Source: Lachnospiraceae bacterium (lineage in GTDB: Bacteria > Bacillota > Clostridia > Lachnospirales > Lachnospiraceae). Taken from it: 63,808 bases of DNA. This document shows positions 7,810 through 16,957 of the stretch, one piece after another (position 1 is the first letter of the stretch; every line of letters begins with the position of its first letter). The DNA lies in contig JAAWEL010000014.1 of the NCBI GenBank assembly GCA_022794255.1, positions 1-63,808 on the forward strand. Reading direction: 5' to 3'. The translations under genes were made by a program, and so were the position numbers. Below the pieces are notes generated by a model, which worked only from the letters and a program-made list of their open reading frames with translations, did not search any database and had not been told where the DNA came from.

Positions 7810-8481
7810 GTGTGTCTGCAAAGGGCGGAAAGGTTCGTAGAGATCCGTGGGAAGGATGAACAGTATTACGGAGGGGATCAGGCGTGGTTTTTTTGGGAAG
7901 GACGTAAGGGGCAGAGCCATGTGGCAAGGCTAGGGGCCTGTGGGACGGTGGCTTTGGCCAATATTGCCGCTTACTTATCAGAGAGCAATCCGGCCTATGG
8001 AGGGCTCTATCCTTACCCGGATTATGAAAAGGCCAGCTTTCTGGCGCATATGGTGGATTTGTATGGATATGTAAGGCCCTTTCATGTGGGAAAATTTCCG
8101 CTGGGAATCTGGCCGGTCAGCCGCCTGGCAAGGGGAATGGAACGTTTTGCCAGGGCGCGGGGAGTACAGCTGCGGGCAGTATGGCGGGACTGGGGCTTTA
8201 GCCGCGGAAATGTGCTGCGGTATGTGCTGGAAGGACTTTACAAAGACCGGCCTTTGGCAATGTTAGTGGGAACTCAAAGGCAGAGGCAGGTGGAAGTGGT
8301 GCTTCCCGGCAGAGGCAGCTACTGTCAGGATCTTTCTCTTCACTGGGTGACTGTGACCGGGGTGAGGATGGAGGCAGGGACAGTGAAGCTGGTGGCATCC
8401 ACCTGGGGCGGACAGACATTGCTGGACTTGGATGAGTATGTGAGGGAGAGGATTTATGCAGGGGTGGTGTATTTTGAGTAG
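7810..8481 (+). CDS. Hypothetical protein with C39/papain-like Cys and His motifs
   Basis: About 223 residues. A Cys in RLGACGTVALANIAAYL and a His in LHWVTVTGV, near the C-terminus, match the Cys-box and His-box spacing of peptidase C39/papain-like proteins. No signal peptide or ABC exporter domain is present, so it is probably cytosolic. The start is uncertain: a GTG at 7810 is preceded by GGGGGAAG (7798-7804); the open frame continues upstream into glpP. It starts 13 nt after the glpP stop, so it is likely translated from the same message. Function unknown; it could be a protease, a transglutaminase-like enzyme, or a non-enzymatic relative. Confidence 0.65.
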   Translation: MCLQRAERFVEIRGKDEQYYGGDQAWFFWEGRKGQSHVARLGACGTVALANIAAYLSESNPAYGGLYPYPDYEKASFLAHMVDLYGYVRPFHVGKFPLGIWPVSRLARGMERFARARGVQLRAVWRDWGFSRGNVLRYVLEGLYKDRPLAMLVGTQRQRQVEVVLPGRGSYCQDLSLHWVTVTGVRMEAGTVKLVASTWGGQTLLDLDEYVRERIYAGVVYFE

Positions 8482-8605
8482 TTGTGCAAACTGGCAGCTT
8501 CTGCTATAATATTTTGTAACGATTGGGAACGGTTGGCTGAATTTATACTGTTTTGTTTAACTGTTCCAGGGCTGGACATTTCCGAAATTTGATAGAAAGA
8601 GATGG

Positions 8606-9337
8606 ATGGTGGAATCGTTATATATTTTTTTAGAAAATGCAGCAATGCAGGAGCAGAAGGGGAGAGGGATTTTGGATACGCTGGATTATTACAAAAAGCT
8701 GGTGGATTTTCTGGGACAGGTTCTGGGGGAGCATGGAGAGGTGGTGCTGCGGGACTGCAGAAAGCCGAACCATGATATTATTGCCATTGCCAATGGCCAT
8801 GTAAGCGGGCGGACGATTGGGGCTCCGATTACAGACTTTACCTTGTCTGTGCTGGCTAATGAGGAGTGGAAAGAGAAGGACTATGTGGTGAATTATGTGG
8901 GTAAGGCAGCGCCTAATAAGAATCTGCGTTCTTCCACCTTTTTTATTCGGGAGGAAGGGGAGTTAATCGGGCAGCTTTGTATTAATATCGATATGGGCCC
9001 CTATGAGCAGGTGATGAACAGTATCCGTGCTTTAAGCGGAATTGGGCTGATTCATGGTTTAGACACAGAAGGGGTGGTCTGTGAGGGACCAGTGGAGAAT
9101 TTTTCAGCGGATGTGACCGGGGATATGATGAACAAGGCAGTGGTGCAGGTGGTAGGCTCTAGTGATGCCATTGTGCGGGAGCGGCTGACCCAGGAAGATC
9201 GGATTCAGATTGTGGAGGGGTTAAATCAGGCAGGACTGTTTCAGATCAAAGGGGCGGTGAGTCAGGTGGCGGAGTATCTGTACTGCTCAGAGGCTAGTGT
9301 ATATCGGTATCTGGCGAAGATACAGAAGAAGATGTGA
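8606..9337 (+). CDS. YheO-like PAS/HTH transcriptional regulator
   Basis: A 243-residue protein with an N-terminal YheO-type PAS-like domain (about 25-140; motifs LGEHGEVVLRD, APITDFTLSVL, GQLCINIDM) and a C-terminal winged helix-turn-helix (about 185-240; VAEYLYCSEASVYRYLAKI). This family senses small ligands and controls amino acid or sulfur genes in several bacteria. It stands upstream of the cysteine desulfidase operon in the same direction, which makes it the candidate regulator. A start at ATG 8645 is also possible; AAAGAG at 8596-8601 favours the region of 8602-8606. Confidence 0.82.
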   Translation: MVESLYIFLENAAMQEQKGRGILDTLDYYKKLVDFLGQVLGEHGEVVLRDCRKPNHDIIAIANGHVSGRTIGAPITDFTLSVLANEEWKEKDYVVNYVGKAAPNKNLRSSTFFIREEGELIGQLCINIDMGPYEQVMNSIRALSGIGLIHGLDTEGVVCEGPVENFSADVTGDMMNKAVVQVVGSSDAIVRERLTQEDRIQIVEGLNQAGLFQIKGAVSQVAEYLYCSEASVYRYLAKIQKKM

Positions 9338-9456
9338 GGGGCAAGTGCCGTGGATGTATTCTGCGGAGGGATGTGGACAGTTATGGAATATGGGGAAGCA
9401 TTCCCGCTTGCTAAGGTTGGCGGCTGCAAGCTTTGGAACGGAGATTTTTTCAGGCA

Positions 9457-9539
9457 GTGTTCAAAAAGTATGACCCTTGTCATGCAAAACACATAGGAAT
9501 TTACCATGCAGCCGCTTTTCATGTAAAACGGCTCCATGG
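9457..9539. repeat. Two tandem imperfect palindromes in a 463-nt gene-free gap
   Basis: The first has outer arms GTGTT/AACAC and an inner ATGAC-CCTT-GTCAT (9457-9492). The second pairs CCATGCAGCCGCTTTT with AAAACGGCTCCATGG (9504-9539), one mismatch and one bulge. Neither is followed by a T-tract. They may be operators, an RNA structure, or relics of a small mobile element. The rest of the 9338-9708 stretch shows nothing recognisable. Confidence 0.5.
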
Positions 9540-9708
9540 TCTTATACAGTGCCAAAGCATATAATGTCTGTATATTTGTCCAGCTTTGCCCTGGAAACAA
9601 TATAAGGGAAATTATGGGCAAAACCAGGGAAGGGCAAGGCGGAATTGATCTCATTTCTGTGAATAAGAATAAAGTTTTTATTATTGTAAAAAAAAATTAT
9701 CATAATGA

Positions 9709-9737
9709 TTGACAAACTCGTCTCAAAGTATTATATT
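9709..9737 (+). promoter_or_regulatory. Promoter of cysteine desulfidase operon
   Basis: -35 TTGACA (9709-9714), 17-nt spacer, -10 TATATT (9732-9737), in an AT-rich region about 60 nt before the gene start. A near-consensus sigma-A promoter. Confidence 0.8.
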
Positions 9738-9800
9738 CTAATTATAAATATTCAATAAATTTCCCATAAATAAAATATGAATTGCATAGGAGGACAGAGT

Positions 9801-11078
9801 ATGGAACGTACAGGCACTCAGTATCAGACTTATGTACAGATTCTGAAGGAAGAACTGGTTCCGGCTATGGGGTGTACGGAGCCCATTGCATTGGCCTATT
9901 GTGCGGCTAAGGCCAGGGAAGTGTTAGGGGTGTTGCCAGAACGCTGTGTGGTGGAGGCCAGCGGCAACATTGTAAAAAATGTGAAGAGTGTGATTGTACC
10001 CAATACCGGTGGGCTCAAAGGAATTGAGGCAGCAGCAGCAGCAGGTGTGGTGGCAGGAGATGCAGGGCGGGTCTTGGAGGTGATTGCCGGGGTGACGCAG
10101 GAGCAGAAGGCTCAGATCAAGGCGTATATGGAGAAAACCCAGATTCAGGTGAAAGCGCTGGAGACAGATGAGCTTCTTGATATGATTGTGACCTTGTACG
10201 GAGATGGCTCCTATGCCAAGGTGCGGATTGCCAATTACCACACAAATATTGTATTGATTGAAAAAGATGGGGAAAAGCTGTACGAAATGGGGGTTATGGC
10301 CACGGAGGAGGCCCAGATGGCAGACAGAAGTCTTTTGAATGTGAAGGATATCTATGATTTTGCCAAAACTGTGGAGTTGGAGGATGTAAAGGAGATGATT
10401 GGCCGTCAGATCGAGTACAACAGTGCCATCTCCAGGGAAGGGCTGGAGCACGACTGGGGCGCTAATATCGGGAGCGTACTCTTAAAGGCCTATGGAGATG
10501 ATATCCGGGTACGGGCAAGAGCGGCGGCTGCAGCCGGGTCGGATGCCAGGATGAGCGGCTGTGAGATGCCGGTGATTATCAATTCCGGAAGCGGAAATCA
10601 GGGGATGACGGCTTCCCTGCCGGTGATTGAGTATGCAAAGGAGCTGAAGGTATCAGAGGAAGCGCTTTATCGGGCACTGGTACTTTCTAACCTGGTAACC
10701 ATTCATCAGAAAACGGGAATCGGACGTCTGTCGGCTTACTGTGGGGCGGTCAGCGCAGGCTGTGGCGCCGGGTGTGGGATTGCCTATCTTCTGGGCGGAG
10801 ATTATGCCACCATTGCCCACACCTTGGTCAATGCTCTGGCCATTGTGTCGGGAATCATCTGTGATGGGGCAAAGCCTTCTTGTGCCGGGAAGATTGCAGC
10901 TGCAGTGGATGCGGGAATCTTAGGATACCAGATGTACATCAACGGGCAGCAGTTCCGGGGAGGAGACGGGATTATCTCAAAGGGTGTGGAGAATACTATC
11001 CGCAATGTGGGACGGCTGGGCAAAGAAGGCATGAAGGAGACGGATAAAGAGATTATCCAGATTATGACAGATTGCTAA
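9801..11078 (+). CDS. L-cysteine desulfidase family protein (CyuA/YhaM, UPF0597)
   Basis: A 425-residue protein of the serine dehydratase alpha-like/CyuA family, which splits L-cysteine to pyruvate, ammonia and sulfide using a [4Fe-4S] cluster. Cys25 in the PAMGCTEPIA motif matches the conserved Cys25 of characterised archaeal desulfidases, and further cysteines cluster late (SAYCGAVSAGCGAGCG and CDGAKPSCAGK), the expected remaining ligands. The ATG at 9801 has AGGAGG 7 nt upstream and is preferred to the in-frame ATG at 9777. The following symporter and flavoprotein are probably in the same operon. Serine or another amino acid as substrate cannot be excluded. Confidence 0.85.
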   Translation: MERTGTQYQTYVQILKEELVPAMGCTEPIALAYCAAKAREVLGVLPERCVVEASGNIVKNVKSVIVPNTGGLKGIEAAAAAGVVAGDAGRVLEVIAGVTQEQKAQIKAYMEKTQIQVKALETDELLDMIVTLYGDGSYAKVRIANYHTNIVLIEKDGEKLYEMGVMATEEAQMADRSLLNVKDIYDFAKTVELEDVKEMIGRQIEYNSAISREGLEHDWGANIGSVLLKAYGDDIRVRARAAAAAGSDARMSGCEMPVIINSGSGNQGMTASLPVIEYAKELKVSEEALYRALVLSNLVTIHQKTGIGRLSAYCGAVSAGCGAGCGIAYLLGGDYATIAHTLVNALAIVSGIICDGAKPSCAGKIAAAVDAGILGYQMYINGQQFRGGDGIISKGVENTIRNVGRLGKEGMKETDKEIIQIMTDC

Positions 11079-11224
11079 TAGGCCAGAGTATTGTGCTAAA
11101 AAATATGGATAATATCTGGTAAAAGGGCAGTTTTCCAAATCCGGAGTAACAGTGGTACAGCTGAAGATTGGAAAGCAGAGCGGATTCAGGAAAAATAAAG
11201 AAAAATCAGGAAAGAGGTGGGAGT

Positions 11225-12604
11225 TTGACAGGAATTAGTGGCAACGATATTCTTAGATTTTTGGATATTTCTGAAAACCATGGTTTGCGGCTGGTTGGTG
11301 TGATCTTGTTTTTTGCCATGTTGTATGGATTGTCCCGTCTGCCGAAGAAGGAGTTTAGCTTTGCGGCACGGGTATTGATTGGCACGGCAGCAGGTACAGT
11401 GTTTGGCCTGGGGGTTTGGCTGGTGGATCAGTCAGATGTGGCTTCAGCCGGAATGCTCCAGATGACAACTTCTGAAAATTTGAATATTTGGTTTCGGCTG
11501 GTGGTTCAGGGATATTTGTATCTGTTTGTAGCCGTGGTGGTGCCAATGATATTTCTTGCTTCTGTCCGTCTGGTGATCCATACGCCGGCAGAGAAGCAGA
11601 TATCTCCTCTTACCCGTTGGAAGAAGCGGATAAATACAGGGATGGTGGCTGTCAGCGTATTGATTGCAGTCTGTGTGGGAATTGCGTTCCAGGTAGGAGT
11701 GGTGCCTGGGGAAGAGAAGGAATTATTTCGCTGGCGGTCTGACAGTGGAGAGGGGATTGTATCTATGGCTTACAGCCTTCTCCCCGGTGGTTTAGGCTGG
11801 GATTTGATTCGGGCCAATGTGGTAGGATTTTTTGTATTCGGCATTTATGTCGGAATCGCCGCCCGGAGAATGTCCGGAAAATATATGGATACGGTGAAAC
11901 CGGTATTTGATCTGGTGGACGGAGCATTTTCTGTGGGGACCAGTGTATGCAAAACGATTATTGCATACAAGCCTATGGGAGCGGCAGCGATTATGGCTTC
12001 TCTGACAGCCCGCTATGGATATCTGGTGATTTTGTTGGCTATGAAAGTCCTTCTGGCAATCTGTGTGGCGGCAGCTCTGATGTTTTTGGTGCAGTTGGTT
12101 TTGAGCCTTTTGGGGGGTGTGGGACCAGTGGCATTTTTCAGGGCAGGAAAAGCGGCGATGAAAAAAGCCTTAAAAACCCGTTCCGGCGCAGCTTGTCTGC
12201 CGGAGGTTCAGGAGGCTTTGGCAGCCGACCTGGGGCTCAACCGGGAGATAACAGATCCGGTTTCAGCTTACACCATTGCATCAGGAATGCAGGGTTGTGG
12301 AGCCTTGTTCCCTGCCATGGCTTTTGTGTTTGCCATGGGGCTTTGTGGTAAAATCATAACACCGGAAATTGTTTTTCTTTTGGTTTTAGTGATTACTCTT
12401 ATGTCCTATGGAATCACAGATTTGCCGGGGACAGCCACCATGGCAGAGTTTGCGGCAGTGCTGGGTACAGGGATGCAGGATGCAGTGCCTGGATTAGGCG
12501 CGATGATTGCATTGGATCCGATTGCAGATGTGCCCAGAACGCTGATCAATGTAACTGGCTGTATGGCTAATGCGATATTTGTGGAAAGGATGGTGAGAAA
12601 GTGA
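11225..12604 (+). CDS. Dicarboxylate/amino acid:cation symporter (DAACS family)
   Basis: A 459-residue membrane protein with about eight to ten helices and the re-entrant signature region near the C-terminus (ITDLPGTATMAEFAAVLG and DPIADVPRTLINVTG) that resembles the Na+/dicarboxylate-amino acid symporter fold. The start is a TTG preceded by AAAGAGGTGG; a second TTG at 11168 lacks a ribosome site. It overlaps the next gene by 4 nt (GTGA), which shows translational coupling. By context it may import cysteine, cystine or a related sulfur amino acid. Confidence 0.8.
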   Translation: MTGISGNDILRFLDISENHGLRLVGVILFFAMLYGLSRLPKKEFSFAARVLIGTAAGTVFGLGVWLVDQSDVASAGMLQMTTSENLNIWFRLVVQGYLYLFVAVVVPMIFLASVRLVIHTPAEKQISPLTRWKKRINTGMVAVSVLIAVCVGIAFQVGVVPGEEKELFRWRSDSGEGIVSMAYSLLPGGLGWDLIRANVVGFFVFGIYVGIAARRMSGKYMDTVKPVFDLVDGAFSVGTSVCKTIIAYKPMGAAAIMASLTARYGYLVILLAMKVLLAICVAAALMFLVQLVLSLLGGVGPVAFFRAGKAAMKKALKTRSGAACLPEVQEALAADLGLNREITDPVSAYTIASGMQGCGALFPAMAFVFAMGLCGKIITPEIVFLLVLVITLMSYGITDLPGTATMAEFAAVLGTGMQDAVPGLGAMIALDPIADVPRTLINVTGCMANAIFVERMVRK

Positions 12605-13956
12605 AGGTTGTGATTATCGGTGGCGTGGCGGCAGGGATGTCGGCAGCCTCCAAGGTGAAACGGCTTTTGAAAGACCAGGTGGAGATCGTGGTATACGAGA
12701 AGGGGGAGGAGGTCTCTTACGGCGCTTGCGGGATTCCCTTTTATATCTCCGACCACATCCGCCAGGGAAGCGAGCTGATTGCCCGGACGGCAGAGGAATT
12801 TGCAAAGAGCGGGATTCCGGTGAAAACCTGGCATGAGGTGACATTTGTGGACACAGAGGCAAAGACTGTGACTGTGAAGGATTTAAAGAGTGGAGAGGTG
12901 TTTACGGACAGTTATGACAAGCTGATTGTGGGCAGCGGTGCCGGGGTGCGGCATTTTCCTCCCTTTGACAAAAAGTATGAAAATCTTTACGAGATTCGGA
13001 ATGTGGCGGACGGAACCCGTGTGAAAAAGGCGCTGCTGGATGAGAGAACGGAAAATGTGGTGATCGTAGGTGCCGGATTTATTGGCCTGGAGGTGTCGGA
13101 GGCCTGTCGCCATTATGGGAAAAATGTAACCATAGTGGAGCTGGCGCCCCATATTTTGCCAGCCTTTGACACAGAGGTCAGTGAAGCTTTGGAGGCAGAG
13201 CTTGGGAAAAACGGTGTAGTGGTGCGGACAGGAACCCTGGTAAAGGAGCTGGTGGCAGAAAACGGAACCATCACTGCAGCCCGATTGGAACGAAGGGGAT
13301 CAGATGGTCGGGTGCAGGTGGAAGAGATTCCGGTGGACTTTTTGATCAACAGTGCGGGGATTGCGCCATGTACGGATTTTATCAAGAATGTGGAAAAGGC
13401 GAAAAACGGTGCTATCTGCGTCAATGAGCGGATGGAGACCAGCGCAAAGGATGTGTACGCGGCAGGGGACTGCAGCATTATGCACTCAGCAATTACAGGC
13501 CAGTATCAGTATGCGCCCTTGGGAACCAATGCCAATAAGCAGGGACGGATTATCGGGGATATCTTAGGTGGTGCAGAACCAAAGCCCTTTAAGCTGATCG
13601 GCAGCTCAGCACTGCGGCTTTTCGGGATGGATGCAGCCAAGGTGGGATTGTCAGAGAAGGAGGCTTTGGCTGCAGGGATGGACTTTAAAGTGAATACCAT
13701 TACCGGCAACAGCTATGCTTCCTATTACGGGACGGAAAAGCTGAATATTAAGCTGATCTATGATGCTAAGACCCGAGTGGTTTTGGGAGCAGAGACCTGG
13801 GGGCAGGGGATTGTGGTGCCTCGTGCCAATTATTATGCCATTGCCATCTATGGGGGGCTGACCGTGGATGAGATGGGATTTATGGATCTGTGCTATTCAC
13901 CGCCGTTTTCCGGGGTGTGGGATGCGGCTCTGATCGCCTCCAATACGGCGAAGTGA
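12601..13956 (+). CDS. CoA-disulfide reductase-type FAD/NAD(P)H oxidoreductase
   Basis: A 451-residue flavoprotein with GGVAAGMSAA FAD-binding loop at residues 7-16 and a single redox Cys at position 43 in SYGACGIPFYI, the position used by CoA-disulfide reductase for a mixed disulfide with CoA. A NAD(P)-binding loop (GAGFIGLEVSEA) lies at about 157-168 and the second FAD motif (VYAAGDCS) near 287. No rhodanese domain is attached. The GTG start overlaps the symporter stop. In this operon it may reduce CoA-disulfide, CoA persulfide or polysulfide formed during cysteine breakdown, which is inference; water-forming NADH oxidases share this fold. Confidence 0.82.
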   Translation: MKVVIIGGVAAGMSAASKVKRLLKDQVEIVVYEKGEEVSYGACGIPFYISDHIRQGSELIARTAEEFAKSGIPVKTWHEVTFVDTEAKTVTVKDLKSGEVFTDSYDKLIVGSGAGVRHFPPFDKKYENLYEIRNVADGTRVKKALLDERTENVVIVGAGFIGLEVSEACRHYGKNVTIVELAPHILPAFDTEVSEALEAELGKNGVVVRTGTLVKELVAENGTITAARLERRGSDGRVQVEEIPVDFLINSAGIAPCTDFIKNVEKAKNGAICVNERMETSAKDVYAAGDCSIMHSAITGQYQYAPLGTNANKQGRIIGDILGGAEPKPFKLIGSSALRLFGMDAAKVGLSEKEALAAGMDFKVNTITGNSYASYYGTEKLNIKLIYDAKTRVVLGAETWGQGIVVPRANYYAIAIYGGLTVDEMGFMDLCYSPPFSGVWDAALIASNTAK

Positions 13957-14022
13957 GATCAAGAAGCAAAGAAACAGCAGCAAAGCGGTAAGTACCAGAA
14001 AAGAAGCAGTAAAATACGCAGG

Positions 14023-14046
14023 TCAGGTAATGCTGTAATTACCTGA
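14023..14046 (+). promoter_or_regulatory. 9-bp perfect inverted repeat ahead of abgT-like gene
   Basis: TCAGGTAAT and ATTACCTGA are separated by 6 nt and end 28 nt before the transporter start. There is no T-tract. It is either an operator or a leader hairpin close to the ribosome binding site. Confidence 0.5.
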
Positions 14047-14074
14047 AATATAAACCCAAAGGAGAACTTGAAGT

Positions 14075-15649
14075 ATGAAAGACAAGACTCAGACAACAAA
14101 GCGTTCCTTTATTCTGCGCTTCCTCGACATGATCGAGGTGGCGGGAAACAAACTGCCGACCCCTCTTACGATTTTCTTCTATCTGGCAGTGTTTGTGGTA
14201 GTGCTTTCCGGAATCGGCGCCGCTATGGGGTGGAGCGCCACAGGTGAGATGTACAATTCCGGCAGTGGTACAGTGGAGGAGACCACGGTAAGCGTGGTGA
14301 GCCTGTTCAGCATCTCAGGGCTGCAGTATATGCTGACATCAGCTGTGACCAACTTTACCAATTATGCACCTCTGGGCTTTACGGTGGTGATCATGCTGGG
14401 AATCGGTGTGGCGGAAAGCTCCGGCTGGCTGAACGGACTGATTCACAAAGTTGTGAAAATCACCCCTGCACAGCTGGTGACCCCTATGGTGGTGTTTATC
14501 GGGGTTATGACCAATGTGGCGGAAAATGCAGGGTATGTGGTGTTCATCCCTCTGGCTGCCATGATCTTTAAGGCTTATAAAAAACATCCCCTGGCCGGTG
14601 TGGCAGCAGGTTTTGCCGGTGTGTCCGGCGGCTTTTCAGCCAACCTTCTGATTGGCTCGGCAGATGCCACCTTGTCCGGCTTTTCCACGGCAGCTGCCCA
14701 GACCCTGGATCCGGCTTACAATGTGACGCCTTTGTCCAACTGGTTTTTCATGATTGCTTCCACGATTTTGATTACAGTGGTGGGAACCCTGATTACGGAG
14801 CTGGTGATCATCCCCAGATTGGGGCCGTACAAGGAGAACGGGGACGGCACTCTGGTGGAGGTTTCCAATGAGCTGACCGATAAGGAAGAGAAGGCGCTGC
14901 GGGTGGCCAACTGGGTAGTTGTGGCGATTGTGGCTTTGTATGTGATTTGCTGTATCCCCCAGAGCTCCTTTATGAGGAATCCGGAGACAGGAAGCCTGAT
15001 TGAGGGATCTACCCTGATGAATGCCATCATTCCTTTGTTTACCCTTTTGTTCTTTATTCCTTCCTTTGTGTATGGAAAGCTTTGTGGTAGCTTTAAGAGT
15101 GATAAGGATGTGGTGGCTTCTTTCAACAAGTCCATTGCTTCCATTTCCGGGTTTATTGCCATGGCATTTGTGGCGGCTCAGTTTACCAATTATTTTGGCA
15201 AGACGAATATCGGACGGATTCTGTCCTTTAAAGGCGCGGAATTTTTGCAGAGCCTGAATATTAATTCTGTGGGATTGATGATGTGCTTTATTTTGGTGGC
15301 TGGGTTTGTCAACTTGTTTATGGCTTCGGCTTCCGCCAAATATGCGATTTTTGCACCGGTGTTTGTGCCCATGTTTATGAAAATGGGTCTGTCCCCGGAG
15401 CTGACCCAGGTGGCGTATCGGATCGGTGACAGTACTACCAATATTATTGCTCCGGTTATTGCCTGGATTCCCTACATATTGACAGTGATGAAGAAGTACG
15501 ATAAAGATACGGGTTGGGGAACCCTGGTTTCTTCCATGCTGCCCTATTCCATGGCCTTTTTGGTAAGCTGGGCTGCCATGCTGGCGCTGTGGATGATCCT
15601 GAATCTGCCCTTAGGACCAGGGGCGCCGGTATTCTATACCATCGGATAA
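14075..15649 (+). CDS. AbgT family transporter
   Basis: A 524-residue protein with about eleven hydrophobic helices. The N-terminal DMIEVAGNKLPTPLTIFFYL segment region, the ENAGYVVFIPLAAMIF stretch and the late GDSTTNIIAPVIAWIPY motif are typical of AbgT, the p-aminobenzoyl-glutamate transporter family, some members of which act as drug exporters. AAAGGAG lies upstream of the ATG. An M24 peptidase follows about 200 nt downstream; in E. coli abgT is also linked to hydrolases, so import of an aminoacyl conjugate or dipeptide-like compound is plausible. Confidence 0.87.
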   Translation: MKDKTQTTKRSFILRFLDMIEVAGNKLPTPLTIFFYLAVFVVVLSGIGAAMGWSATGEMYNSGSGTVEETTVSVVSLFSISGLQYMLTSAVTNFTNYAPLGFTVVIMLGIGVAESSGWLNGLIHKVVKITPAQLVTPMVVFIGVMTNVAENAGYVVFIPLAAMIFKAYKKHPLAGVAAGFAGVSGGFSANLLIGSADATLSGFSTAAAQTLDPAYNVTPLSNWFFMIASTILITVVGTLITELVIIPRLGPYKENGDGTLVEVSNELTDKEEKALRVANWVVVAIVALYVICCIPQSSFMRNPETGSLIEGSTLMNAIIPLFTLLFFIPSFVYGKLCGSFKSDKDVVASFNKSIASISGFIAMAFVAAQFTNYFGKTNIGRILSFKGAEFLQSLNINSVGLMMCFILVAGFVNLFMASASAKYAIFAPVFVPMFMKMGLSPELTQVAYRIGDSTTNIIAPVIAWIPYILTVMKKYDKDTGWGTLVSSMLPYSMAFLVSWAAMLALWMILNLPLGPGAPVFYTIG

Positions 15650-15698
15650 GGAAAACTGGTCAAGCATTGGATTAAGACAGAATTGCGAATCGACAGGG

Positions 15699-15750
15699 TG
15701 TGCCCGGAGATTCTCTGCCGGAGCAGAGGGTGTTCGGGCGCATTTATTTA
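15699..15750 (+). terminator. Terminator after abgT-like gene
   Basis: GTGTGCCCG pairs with CGGGCGCAT and the inner CTCTGC pairs with GCAGAG around a CGGA loop; the tail reads TTTATTTAT. It separates the transporter from the peptidase gene, which then needs its own promoter or read-through. Confidence 0.65.
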
Positions 15751-15850
15751 TATTGCATAAGAGAGCGTGTGTGAGGCTTTAGTTCAGGCAGAAATCGGTG
15801 CCTGGACCGGAATCTTCTGAGAACATGGAAAGAAAAGAAGGAGGATGGAG

Positions 15851-16927
15851 ATGTTTGAGGAGAGAGTAGCAAGGGTTCTGAAAAATATGGAGGAGAAGGG
15901 GCTGGAGCAGATGCTGATCAGTGACCCGCCTTCCGTGTATTATCTGACCGGGAGATGGATCCTGCCCAATGAGCGGCTGCTGGCTCTTTATTTAAATAAG
16001 AACGGGGAGCATAAGCTGTTTGTAAATAAGCTGTTTACTGTGGAGGGAGATATTGGCATTGAGAAGATCTGGTTCTCAGACACAGACCCAGGGTGCGGGA
16101 TCATTTCCGGGTATACGGATCACGATAAGGTGTTGGGGATTGACAAGAAGATGGCAGCAAAGTTTTTGCTGGAGCTGATGGAGCTGGGGGCTGGCAGCGG
16201 CTATAAAAATGCCTCTGAGTGTGTGGACAAGGCCCGCCGGATTAAAGACGAGGAGGAGAAGGAGAAGATGATTCTGGCCTCTCAGCTCAATGATGCAGCC
16301 ATGGCCAGGTTCCGGGGGTTGATTAAGGAAGGGGTGACAGAGCTGGAGGTTGCGGCTGGGATGAATGCCATCTATAAGGAACTGGGTACCGAGGGACCCT
16401 CCTTTGGGCCATTGGTAAGCTTTGGGGCCAATGCCGCCATCGGGCATCACAAACCGGACGGGACGGTGCTAAAGGAAGGAGACTGCGTCCTCTTTGACGT
16501 GGGGTGCAAGAAGAATAACTACTGCTCAGATATGACCAGAACGTTTTTCTATAAGCATGTCAGCGATAAGGGCAGAGAGGTCTATGAGGTGGTGAAGAAG
16601 GCCAACCTGGCTGCCCAGGCGGTGATGAAACCGGGGATGCGGTTTTGTGATATCGACAAGGTAGCCCGGGATATTATCACTGAGGCAGGGTATGGCCCTT
16701 ATTTTACCCATCGGCTGGGGCATTGTATTGGAATTGAGGTTCATGATGCAGGGGATGTTTCGGCAGTGAATCAGGATGTGGTGGAGGAAGGGATGATCTT
16801 TTCCTGCGAGCCGGGAATTTACCTGCTAGGGGAGTTAGGAGTGCGGATCGAGGATCTGATGTTGGTGACAAAGGATGGAGCAGTGAGTCTTAACCAGGAT
16901 TCTAAGGACCTGGAGGTTATAGAGTAA
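15851..16927 (+). CDS. M24 family Xaa-Pro peptidase (prolidase-like)
   Basis: A 358-residue metallopeptidase with an N-terminal creatinase-like domain (about 1-120) and a pita-bread catalytic domain. The metal ligands are visible: two Asp in the FDVGCKKNNYCSDMTRTF stretch, His in THRLGHCIGIEVHD, Glu in FSCEPGIYL and Glu in VRIEDLML. Two ATG codons lie 6 nt apart; the second has the better spacing from GAAGGAGG (15837-15844). The enzyme removes residues next to proline from small peptides in the cytosol. A strong terminator follows the gene. Confidence 0.87.
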   Translation: MFEERVARVLKNMEEKGLEQMLISDPPSVYYLTGRWILPNERLLALYLNKNGEHKLFVNKLFTVEGDIGIEKIWFSDTDPGCGIISGYTDHDKVLGIDKKMAAKFLLELMELGAGSGYKNASECVDKARRIKDEEEKEKMILASQLNDAAMARFRGLIKEGVTELEVAAGMNAIYKELGTEGPSFGPLVSFGANAAIGHHKPDGTVLKEGDCVLFDVGCKKNNYCSDMTRTFFYKHVSDKGREVYEVVKKANLAAQAVMKPGMRFCDIDKVARDIITEAGYGPYFTHRLGHCIGIEVHDAGDVSAVNQDVVEEGMIFSCEPGIYLLGELGVRIEDLMLVTKDGAVSLNQDSKDLEVIE

Positions 16928-16957
16928 AGCGCTGAAGGAAAAAGATTAAAAGGAACA

